A stretch of 64,000 nt of DNA from positions 158,356,912-158,420,911 of the forward strand of contig CM036617.1 in the NCBI GenBank assembly GCA_020746105.1, given 5' to 3'. Position numbers and translations under genes: made by a program. The notes under the pieces are model-generated. The model did no database searches and was not told the DNA's origin. It saw nothing but the letters and a program-made list of their open reading frames with translations. The stretch comes from Trogon surrucura. Lineage: Eukaryota > Chordata > Aves > Trogoniformes > Trogonidae. This document shows positions 24,211-35,254 of the stretch, in pieces; within the stretch, counting starts at the first letter, position 1, and every line of letters begins with the position of its first letter.

Positions 24211-27200
24211 GCAGCAGGGCACGGACTTGCCAAGCTTTGGGGTGGCAGGTCCGGGAACTTTTCCCACAGAGGTGAAAAATCCTTCTTTAAAACCCCAAAT
24301 TTAGGGTTACCGAGGACACTTTGTGTCTTGAGGGGACAGTTTTCCACCTTCTCCTTTCCAAAGGTTACAGGTTGAAAACGACTGTTCTAGGAGCAAGGAA
24401 GGAGTGAAGAAAATCCCAGACAGGAGACTGGTGAATAGTTCCTCAGCCTAAGTCCCAAATTACAGGCTCAAGTTCCTTACAGTCTGGTTCTGCTCCACTG
24501 CAGCAAAGATGTATGCATTTCCTATCACGGATATTGCAGAAGGGGACAATGACCTTTATGAAATTAAACTCAAGCCTCTTATTGTCCTTTTTGACCCTCA
24601 TAAAATTCTTTACACTCCTCTGCAGAGATGTACCATGTCCTGAGGTGGCTATTTTGTGTCCTGCAACTGTGTCTGTGCTGAGTTCTCCCCATTTGATTTT
24701 AAAACGTATAGTCTTGCATGTGTTCCTAGATCTGACAAAATTAAACCCTCAGAGAACACAATTCCTCAGCCATAACAATATCCTTTGCTTGGCCGATTAT
24801 TTTATTTCCTCTAATACCACACTTATCTTTCTGTGTGTGGTAGTAGTTTAGCAGGTTATGCAACTCCAAGTGGGGTTAATTGATCCATTGTGATGAGTTA
24901 TCTTTGCAGGGAAGCGGAGGCAAACTACAGCCTCATTGTAGTTACTGTGGGCAGCCTGGTCCTGCTAGACCCTGTCTGTCTGTTATTGCAAACTGCGAGT
25001 ACTTGCGGGTACAGTATGTGGATGTGATGTGGAGGAAGGGAACCCAGCGAGCTCCTACACTTTTCCCTGTTGTTCCCATGTCACTGTCTACCATTTTCTT
25101 GCTAGACGAGAAGCCCTTATCTGCTCTCTCCATGCAAACCATGCCTAAGCTCTGTGTGTTTGTGAGAGGACAGGTCAATGCCAGTGTGTGGAACAGACTG
25201 CTGCATCTGTGAGCTATCGCCCTTGTTCCACAGTATTTCCAACAGAGGAGCAAAAGCATGGAGGGAGATGGAAATGGGGTGAGTAGAGAACAGTCTGATG
25301 TGTGAGAGGACAGAGACCCCCCCATTTCCAGCCCTCTACTAGTATCCCATGAAGAGGCTCTGCTGCCAAGCAGTTGATTCCTACCCCTGAGTTCCCACAC
25401 TCCAAGCCCACCCCACAACCCACTTTTCCTCCCAACCCAGCAGCTTGCAGGGGTCAATCCAGCAGCTTGAGACAGGAGGCGGGGGACTGGGTGTTATAGC
25501 AAGGCTGCTCATTTGCTTCAGACTCGGAGCACATCCAGCTTGCTCATGTGCTCTGTCATCAGAGCAATGCGTGCCCTGAGCTGCGCGTGATCCCCGGCTC
25601 AGCGAAGCACGACTGTGCCTGTGCCCTGCAAACGAACAAGTGTAAGGAGCCTCTCTGGCAGGAGTATGCTAGCTTGATACACGATAGCTCTCAATGACAA
25701 CTGGGAAAGAAGAATTGACAGACTTGCCATAGTTTATGGAAAAGGGGGCTTGGGCAGGAGAACAAGTCCTGCTTCTAGGAGCAGTCGGGCAAAGCGGTCC
25801 GTCACCCAGCGAGGCAAGTTGGGCAGCCCCATGCACCCTGGTGCTCAGTGGTGTTGGGGTGATAGACAGCTGTGGGGTAACCAGCAAAAGTCACCTCCCT
25901 TCTAGATTCACTGCTGGACCGGTCTTTACAAAAGTCAGCCAATGTGCTTGTTGGAGAAATTGAGGAGAGGCAAAGGGTTTTACAAATGCTTCACCCTACC
26001 CCTCCTCCTTTGACCGACAGCGAACAGTGTGAACGATTTTTACACATATAGCTTTTTAATTCCCATAGCAGTCCCAGCTCCCTACCCTACTGTTTTAATG
26101 CCTTTGCAGATTTTGTATTACACCCCAGAAAACAGAGAGGAAAATGCAGGTTTTATTCCATTTACATCTGTGTTACTAACTGGAAATAGCCTTATTTCAT
26201 AGAAGCTAGAAATACTAGCGGGTTTTGACAATGAGTTTCCTTTAAAGAACGAAGGAAGATGAATAACACAGCCAGGAGCCTGTTGCATATAGGTCTTGTT
26301 TAGTAACAATATTTGCTAGCTTTTCAGGGGAGTACAGTTTTTGGTTTCAGAACTTAAATGACTTAACGAGAATTTTTACGAGGACACAGCATCTAGCAAC
26401 TCCAACTGCAAAACAATGCAAGTTTCTAGAGGCAAAGCTTTGGCTGCTGGTTGTTGTTGATCAGCCACTATCCAGGAGCTTTTATAAAATGCAGATGTGA
26501 TCTCAGTTCTTTCTCTAGGAAACAAAAACAATGAGGTTTCAGTCTGGCCTGACTAGTAAGTAATGAGAACTGTGTCCTATCGACGCAAGGTTGCTGTCTC
26601 TAGCAAAGCTTGCAAAGCACACAGGAACACCTTCAAAAGCAACAGGTAGTTTTGCAGTTCCTGCATCAATGACATAGTTTTACAGCTACGTTAGTCATTA
26701 CAGACAAGTAAACAGCAGGGATTTAAAAGGCAGCATCTTATACTTAATTGTGTTTCCCCAACGCCCACATCCGCACACACACAAAAAAGCCTTAAAAATG
26801 TAAAGACAAATTAGATGTAAGTTTTTACAGGAAAAGTAGATCAGACATCTAAGGTTTCTTGCTGTTAAAAACGTACAGATATCTCAGGTAAAGAAAGTAC
26901 TTAACAGCCTCCTTACCTGAACGAAACTCGTCAGCAATCTTTTAAAGTAAAGAGGTCACCCTTTTACTCGTTTTAACTCAAATTGCTTAGTATCCTGAGA
27001 AGAGGAGAAACTGTGTGAATCTTTAAATATAGCCTCCCCACTTCTTCGAGGATAAAAGATGGGAATGAGAAGGAGTCATCGATTAAGAAGGAGAAGGACT
27101 GGCCTTATCATCTTCTAGATTTCATGTTTTGTCTGTAATTTGTGGGTTGATCCCTTTTTTTTTTTTTTTCTCAGCAAGCTTTTGTTTTGGACAAGGAAAG

Positions 27201-28559
27201 ATGTTAAAAATAGCATTCTCCCGGATCTTGTAAATCTGGGTATATTTACACATTGTAGATTAGATTAATGAGATTCTAGAGGTGAGTGACCTGTAGTGCC
27301 TAAAAATTAGCTTTTTTTTTTTTTAAAAAAAGGAAAACAGGAAGTACTTGTATAATACATACATTTATCTACACTATCTAGAAAGTGCATGTTGCTACAC
27401 TGTTTCTATTTTCTGTAGGAGCCCTGCTCCCCTCTATGTGTAATTATCTGCTAGAATGCATACTCTGCATGTGTTTTTAGTTAACATTTCTTAAAACATG
27501 GTCTTAGAGTCTGCATATTTTCAGCCTAGTCCTTTAACAACTCACATAAACTAGCATGTGTCCACTGTGTATGTGGAATAACTACTTATATATTTTCAAC
27601 TATATTTAGCTTAAGATTCTGGTAGCATGTGTCATGACTTTTATTTCTTTTTCTTTTTTTTTTGCTGTTAAATATGATAATCCCATACACATCAAGAAAA
27701 ACTTCTAGTTTCACTTTTTAACTCTAACAGATAAAGTCTGTGTGATGTTTTGAGGGGAGCTATAAATGAAGTGAGGGGTTTTTTCCTCTTGCTGCTTTTT
27801 TTCAGCGTGGAAAGAAAGGGTATAAACTGTAGTGGAGAACACTTCTCTAAAAAAACCCCAAAAATCAACATTGCAGCATCTTCATACTCTTTATTTAAAG
27901 ATTATAACTATTATCACATATGTCATGATATAGTTTTCAAAAACACCCAGTGCAATGAGTGGTACCTTATACTGCCTGCGTGATTCCCTCCTTTAGTGGT
28001 CAAGGGGTTTCTCGTATGGAAGTGTTTGTGATCTTTTCCCTTTGATCGTATTTATTGTGCAATGAGGCTGATCACAGCTGGGATAACAGCCTGAGCTTTG
28101 CTGGGAAATGTGATATAATAGGCCTTTTTTAGCAGTTTCTATGCAAACACTTTTTCCCTAGCTCCCACTGGTGCATGTGAACTACCTGGCAAACAATGAA
28201 ACACTTAGGTGACATGCTTTTGCTTAGTTAAATGATTTTTATGTCTGCCGAGGACTTGTTTTTGGTAAATTGCTATTTGAAGGCCCAAAGCTTGCTTTCA
28301 AATTCTATCCGACTTACAACTTGGTAGTAGTGGGAGTGCAATATACATGTACTTTTAGTGAAACTCTTCACTGCAAGACCCACAAAGCAGTGCCTGACCT
28401 CCAACACCTCATCTAGCCCCACTTTTCCAGCATTTCTGCTGGATCCTTAAGGTGAGTGCGAGGACAGGAGAAAATGTGCCTACCACTTGTGCCTGTGGAG
28501 AGAATTAGGAAAATACTTGACGGTTGGGTCACATCCCTTCTGCTTCGTATAAATGATCT
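24211..28559. other. AKR1D1 5' flank, no gene recognised
   Basis: This is mostly AT-leaning non-coding sequence upstream of AKR1D1. A run of 15 T followed by CTCAG lies near 27155-27174, and adjoining T and A runs lie near 27311-27332. Open frames are short or lack protein-like character. No repeat family was identified. Confidence 0.7.
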
Positions 28560-28781
28560 GTGGCTACAGCTGTGATAAAAGGGAAATTCCTAGGTATCCT
28601 TGACGCTGTTCCATTGCTCCTAGTAACACTGGAAAAGTCAGACCACTGCTGGGCTTTGATCGCTCCTGGGGTACAAGGAGGAATGCTAGCAGCTGCTTCA
28701 GATTATCCTCCCTCTGCTTCCAGTGGCCATGGAGCTGCACTCACACAGCGGTGAGGCACAGGGGTGTTCCCCCTGGGCTGT

Positions 28782-28831
28782 CCCAGCAATGCGCATCCCA
28801 GTCCATCCCAGCAATGCCCATCCCGGTCCAT
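28782..28831. repeat. 25-bp minisatellite, two copies
   Basis: Two adjacent 25-bp units (28782-28806 and 28807-28831) each read CCCAGCAATGC-C/G-CATCCC and then GGTCCAT or AGTCCAT. They differ at about two positions. A partial third unit (CCCTGTCCC) may follow. They lie in a locally GC-rich stretch at 28600-29330 where both strands are open for more than 150 codons, with no recognised protein. Confidence 0.85.
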
Positions 28832-31800
28832 CCCTGTCCCTGTGCCACCTGGGAGCAGGCGCGGAGCCCAGGATTGTGGCATCACCTTGAGGGCACGCTG
28901 CTGCAGCTCTTGCGCCACGGCTGTAGGGTGGCTCTGCCAGGGTGGGTGCTTGTGCAAATAGCAGGCAAACCCCACTCAGTGATTTCACCCTCCCGCCCCA
29001 TAGTTTGGATTGTAGTAGCCAAATGTGCCTGTGGTGGATGCTGTACCAGCAGCAGTGGCCACATGGTAGAACTTGCCTTCTCGGCAGCCGAGGAAGGGGA
29101 GAGGAAGCAAAATGTTGCGACACGAGAGCCAGAATTAACCAGGCTGTTTCATACACTACCACTGTGGTTTTTATGGCACAGTGGGAGGGCAGCCAGCACT
29201 AGCAGTACAGCCCCAAAACTGTGCCCTTCTTCCCTTTTGGGTCTACTTCAGGTGCTGATTTGCTCGGTTAGCCTCCAAGGCGACAGCGCTGATGGGCTGA
29301 AAAGCCCTGTGGAGGACTGTGAGCTGCTTTAGAGGAAAAAGAGCTCTTGGCAGAGGGAAAGAGATACTCTGTTTGAAAAAGTAATCTTCCTAATCCTTTG
29401 GAAAGGTAATCCTCTAGTCCTTTACCTGTCTCATTTACAAAGGCACTGTGTCGTGACCCTACTGTCTTTTGGGCACTGCCCTCACGCTTGAGCTCGATGT
29501 TAGCAGGGCTTGCAACAAATCAAGACAGAAGCTTACTTTTTTCCTCTGGTCTGTTTACTGATGTTATCACTTTCTTCTAGCAACAGTATCTTAGTTTCTG
29601 CTCCAGACTGTCTCTGCTAAGGCACATGCAGGAGGCTGGAGCTGATGAGCACTGTCTCTCAGATCCCTGGGCAAAGGTCAGTAGCTGCACAGTGGCCCCT
29701 GGATTCTTCAGATAGCGACTCTTGTCATGTGGGAAGGTATCAACCTTTGGCCCTGAGTAAGTGTCCTCATATCTCACCTCAGTTAGTCTGGCCTGCTATT
29801 TGATCCTGTCTGATGTAAAGCTCTTTTCCCTTGGTGTCCTGCAAGTCTAAGCCTTGTCTTAACAATTTTCAGTATGCCGTCCACCTGATGCTGGTGGAAA
29901 ATACTCAGTGCATTGCACCCAGCGGTGGCACAAGGGGCAGCCCAAGAAGAGCTGATTCGGCATTCACAGCCTCTCTAGCTTACAGATGCAACAAGGGCAG
30001 GAGGAGCAGTGGTGGCTCCCTCCGTGTCACCTCTCTTCCTCATCCTCACAGAAATGAGGGATAGCCACCGTGGGAAGATGCTGATACTGCCTGTACCACA
30101 TGACTAAGGTAGGAGTTTGGGGGTTGTTCTTTTTTTAACTCTTGTTTCAGTGGGAGTGACTCATTGCGAGGGACATGCTCCCGTGTGAGTCCCTCACTTC
30201 AAATCAGGTTCTTGGGACAAAGTAAGATGCATCGCCAGATCTCAGGACTTTCCAAAACTGTGAGATTTCTCTTGTGTCCTTTTAATACAGGGCTTGGTCA
30301 GGGGTTTACCTCAGTACATCGCCACTCTTCCAGCCATCTGCCATATTTACCTGACGTATAACCTCACATGGCTCCCTTGGATCCACCTCAGGGCTGTACA
30401 GGAAGCCTTCTTAGTTCAGCTCTGATGAATGATCATATTGCTTCCTTGCACTGGATAAGCATCTGTTTTGTGTGTAACCTGCCTTAAGAGCCCTGCTGAC
30501 AGGTTTATTTCCTTGCCTCCAGCAACAAGCAGACACATCTGACTAATGGCAACAGAGCTGTGCTGACACTTTCTTACAGTCAGGACAGCGTGCAAAATAT
30601 GCAAGGTTTTTCCACAGCACACCACCTGGCAAACTGTCTTGAGATAAAATAGCAAGGAACAGGCACTTGGGGTTTCTTTCCCTTATCTTTTACTCTTCAA
30701 AAGAATGCAAGCAACACAGGCTGGGAGATGAGTATCCCGAAGCGGCCAGTCCTCCTTGATGGCAGCACTTCCAGCTTCCAGTCTGTACCAAGGAGGCTCT
30801 TCCTTTGAAGTACATCTCTCTTGGGCCAGAGCCAAGGTCAGGAGGAGGAAACTATTAGCCTGTAAGGAGAACCCTACAGGTAAAGTCTAACAGCCTGCTG
30901 GTTTCTTTGCTTGCAGGTATTTTCTTTGGATGCTTTGAAACCAGAAGTTGTGTTGTTGGGTTTTGCTGGTGCCTCCTGCTCATGGGCAATGCTCTCTGTA
31001 TGCAGGAAAGGTGAATTTAGAAGAATAGGCTTAAAGCATCCCATTGATGCCTTTTAGCCTACCTGCATGCTTTTCAACGTGTGCCAGAGTGCTTTAAAAG
31101 GCCAGATAAGCTTGTCTTTGCGTGGGTGAGTCCTTTTCCAGGAGCTGACTCGTGGGAAGTGGACCATCTCAGCAGCCAGAGAGGAGGACACTGCTGGGGG
31201 GAGACAGAGAGGCACTGCCAAAGGACACCAAGTCCCACCTGAGGGTCTGTGTTTTATTACAGCTGTGTTCAACTCTTCATTCTGCATTTAGTACCAAGTT
31301 GCTGCATGCTGATCACAGGGTGGATTTCCCCTCAGTACCCTCTCAATTTGCAACTGCTATTCTTTTTGCCTGCCTTGCAGCAGAGGTGCAAAAATTTTTT
31401 CTCATTACCTGCTATTCTTTTCCCACGTTGCCCCTGAATTTTTGATGCTCACATGTGCGTTGGCAGATTGGGAAATCTCATGATGTATTGTGAAACACGC
31501 TTATCATAATCTGCCAAGCTCTTCCAGCCTGTTGCTTGTGTTCTGTACCACTTTGCATATCTGAACTTCATTGTCAGGTTTATTCAATCATACACCCAAA
31601 TAGCTGCCTTTTATGAAAGGCCTGTCCTTCTACCCTACCACTTTATCACACCTCCTGTCATCTCGTGCAATGAGGCAATGTGATGTTAAACCTCCTCTCT
31701 CTGAGGCATTGTGTGGCATCTCTGCAAATCAAATGGTGGCGATAAAATTTGGGATTAGGAAATGGAGGCAAATGAACAATTCCTCATCTGCATAAGCCTG

Positions 31801-34800
31801 GAAAAACTGTCAAGGCGGAGCTGGGGCTAGAACCCATGATAACTCATGGGTTCTGCCTGTCATAACAAGAAAGGGGAGCTTGCAGCAACTTCTTTTTATG
31901 AGATGATTTATTAAACCTTCTCTAATTAGTTTAGTAAACACTAACAGGTGAGAAACAAAGGACAAAATGTTCTCTTCCAGATTCCATAGTTTACTTGGTG
32001 TCTCTCATAACCATAAGGGATTAATGGTGGCCCTAGGGTAGGATCACACCATAAAACTTTTATTAAGTTTTTCAAAACCAATTAGAGAGATTTTTCTCAT
32101 TTGAGCTTTCTAAAATTTTGTGAAGTAGATTTTTTCCACTCTTACCAAAGCACCTTTGAAGTGCTAGATCCTGACATTTTTAATCATTTAAAAAAAATAG
32201 CTGTGTATGGTCTGCTGATGCTGACCCTGTCCTGTGAGAGCAGTTCAGCTACTGATGCACAGTACTGTTGTGGGCAGACAGCAACTAAAACACTTCAAAG
32301 TGGAAAATAATTTTTTCTAGCTTTCTTCACTTACCAAAGTATTTTAAATCTTACTTGTAACCTCAGTGAGTGACATTTTGGAGAGGAGGGTTTGGGTTCT
32401 CCTACCAATTTGATGATGTCTCTTTCAGATAGGCCTTCCTGAAAGCTATCAAGTCTCCAAACTGAGAAAATCCTTTCGTGAACATAGTAATAATTATCAG
32501 ATAGTCCATATGTCTGCATTTCATGAAAATTGACTTTCATGAAAAAACAAGATGCCATTTCAGGTATATTGTTGTGTTTATTGTGGACACGGGTATAAAA
32601 TGTCCTTTTTTTAACACAGAGAGCATTGAACCTGGATTTTTCCATGGAAGCAAAGCAGTCCTGTGAAAGTAAAAGACTCTGCAGGGCTCAGATTTAGAGT
32701 AGAAAGGAGACAAGTGGATGCAGATGCAGTCACAGTTGGCTTTCATAGGCAACAGTGTACTTGCAGCAATTAGAGAGACATGCAGAGGAACTATAGGGAA
32801 TCATTGATGCTGGGCATAGGATCTGCCTTGACTTTCTTGCAGCACAGGCCAAGAGACAAACTGGGAATTAAAGGTTAGAGGCAGCCAGAGCCTTGTGCTC
32901 TCTTCATAAGGCGCAAACCTATCCCTTGGGATATAAACCTGGAAATAAAATAAGTGGCCCTGATGTTATGGCAGCTGCTCATCATGGAATAAGGTAAAGT
33001 TAGGAACAGCTTTTAAGGCTAGATAGCTTTGTTGTGACATTTTCCTTTAGATTTTGATTTTGAAACAGATTATTTTTGTTGGGATGAATCAAAATGTGTG
33101 CATGCTCTCCTGTTTTCTCTTTCTTTGGGAAGCAGTTGATCTAACCCACTCTTTACTCCTTGCTTATGCTTATTCCTTGCCAGATCAATATATATCTCTT
33201 CACTTCTAAATTCCTTTTCAGTTATTACTGTGATTAAAATTCCAGGATCCTTGCTCTTTGACATGGAGCCTGTCAGGGCACCTCTTGGGCTGCTGAAGCA
33301 TCCTCTGAAGGACAAAAGCATCTCCTTGGGACCTAGAGTCCCTTGGACATGGTCTAGCTCCGTCTGTGAAGGGACAGCAAAGTCTGGGGCAGCAGTACCT
33401 TGCCCCTTGTGCCCAGTCCCTTTAGAGGAACCCTCTTGGTGCCCATCCTCAGCTCTGCAGAAGGTGGACACATCCCTGCAATGTGCCTGCTGATCTCTTG
33501 CATGCTTGTAGGGCTGATGTATGCCTGGGGAAGCCCCACAAAGCTGGGGGTGAGCAAGCCCTGGCACGCCGTCACTGCCTGGTCCCATAGCTCGTTATTC
33601 GCCCACAGCTGGGAGACCTTATTTTTCTCTCGTCTCTGGTTTGTATAAATCCTCATCACTGCAGCACTTCATCTTATGTGACTAACACGCATGGTTTTTC
33701 TCTGCTCTTTCCCCTGAGGAAGGTGGGGGGAGACTAGTGTGGCCAGCCCAGTATTTCTGCTTTGGTCTGGTTATTTTAGAAACAAACTTAAAAACATGTG
33801 TTCGTTTCAGTTCATTTATGTGACAGAGACAAGGTCGAAGAGATAGGCCTGGAAAGTGGAACTGAAACCTCCCTCAAAGCTGGGCTGTGCTCGGGGATCC
33901 TGTTACACAGAGTTTATTGCAGGCTGGTATTTAAATTCACTATAGCCTGCTCCATCATTGTATTTTTCAAGTTTGCTTTCTTTCAGAAATCTCTTAATTT
34001 TCTCTACTTCTCCTTTGTTCACTTTCTTCATTTGTTGCTCCCTTCAGGACAATTTCATTTTTGGAAATATGGTGTGTTCTTCAGAAATCATAGTACATAC
34101 TAGAAAAACACATTTGTACAAGTATTTATAGTCCAAACTTTCTCTTTATCTAGATGCTTGTTGTGTTGCATGTTGTGCCTGCACTCCACAATTCCTACCT
34201 AAATTTCCATGACTGTCAAGGCACTCTGTATCCCTGAAATACGTATGTGTTAAAAGGCAACATTTGGGCTTGGCAGGAAATGGTGATGGAAGATTTCCTC
34301 ATGAGAAAGTCAGGATTGGCATGTCTGGTTTTCATCTTTCATCAAATCAAAAGGAGAGATTTATAGATGATGGTGGGAAGAAACCTGAGGAGGGGAGATT
34401 TCAGGAGATAAATCCCTGTCTGGTGGGGTGGGGGATAAAAGGACAACTGGCTTCACCTCATGTCTCAGGTGGACCTGAAGTCCCTTTCTCTGTGAATTTG
34501 CTGACTGGGGCTGCTCCCCTCTTGACCACTGTTTAAAGATTTAGGTGAGAAGAAAAATGAGAAAGCAAATGGCAATTAACTTAGTTATGAGAGGAGAGCA
34601 CCTGGATGCAATGTAGGAGGCAGAAGTTCCATCCCAACACGGAATTAAAACTTTCTCCTTCACGTTCTCTTTCAATACCGTAATTCCTGTGGCTGCTGGG
34701 GCTCATCCTGCTTCTCACCAGCCAGACCTTCCCTGGGGCTGGGAACTTACAACAACTCAAGTGCTTCTCCTGGGAAAAAGTTACCATAAAGTGCCTCCCA

Positions 34801-35095
34801 CCACTTCTAGGAATGCAGATGGGATTTGATGAAGACAGCTGTCGTTTGATTATACCTGCCTGCAATATCTTATGGTCTTATGTGCAAATAAAATTAGAAA
34901 GCTGATTTATTATTTTTTTATATATATAAAAAAAGCAAATTGAGATTTTCTGAGGATTTTCTTTAAATTCTTGCACTTTTGTTACTGTGGTGATGCTATG
35001 GAAACATGATTAGTAGGGCCAGGGAGAGTTTAAGCTGGCCATGTTTGTGAAAAAGCCCTGAAATTTTAGATTGGAGCACATGATTTTGAGCATTC
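28832..35095. other. Intergenic stretch, no gene recognised
   Basis: This is mixed-composition non-coding DNA. A 193-codon plus-strand frame (28751-29332) overlaps a 154-codon minus frame. A 172-codon minus frame (33070-33588) overlaps a 101-codon frame (33354-33659). None resembles a known protein by eye. A perfect palindrome lies at 34913-34934. Confidence 0.6.
34913..34934. repeat. Perfect 22-bp A/T palindrome
   Basis: Seven T, then four AT dinucleotides, then seven A give a perfect self-complementary sequence. It could extrude as a cruciform or act as an easily melted site. It may equally be a chance low-complexity tract. Confidence 0.8.
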
Positions 35096-35129
35096 TTTTT
35101 TTTTTTTTTTTTTTTGTCTTTCCTCCTAG

Positions 35130-35254
35130 TGATATTGGTGGGAATTTAGCTGTTAATTTTAATGGGAACAGGATCCAGTGTATCAGCCAGGATCAGCCCT
35201 CCACTAACAGAAAACTGGAAGACATCTACTCAGCCACTTCTGGAATGTCTAGTT
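35130..35254 (+). other. Exon-shaped open segment, gene unknown
   Basis: A pyrimidine tract (20 T at 35096-35115, then GTCTTTCCTCCTAG) ends in an AG at 35128-35129. After 125 bp comes a consensus GTAAGT donor at 35255-35260. One frame is open across the whole segment: 41 codons from 35131, starting DIGGNLAVNFNGNRIQCISQ and ending NRKLEDIYSATSGMSS. This would be an exon with one base of a split codon at each end. I do not recognise the protein. No partner exon joins in frame with confidence: the acceptors seen at 35520, 36196 and 37110 either give an immediate stop or a mismatched phase. It may be a lncRNA exon, a lineage-specific exon or coincidence. Confidence 0.25.

Noticed and set aside
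22817-24375. Many long open frames on both strands (up to 228 codons)
   Set aside because: They overlap each other on both strands inside the CpG island, are rich in Pro, Ala, Gly and Arg, and resemble no protein. High GC removes stop codons. Only the short AKR1D1 exon 1 frame is real.
23692-24400. Divergent CREB3L2 first exon sharing the AKR1D1 CpG island
   Set aside because: No plus-strand ATG followed by the expected CREB3L2 N-terminus was found in the island or elsewhere in the window.
28698-29332. 193-codon plus and 154-codon minus frames
   Set aside because: They face each other over the same GC-rich DNA, contain a minisatellite, and lack recognisable domains or splice context. Probably chance.
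33070-33659. 172- and 101-codon minus frames
   Set aside because: They overlap in different frames, have no recognised motif and no supporting context.
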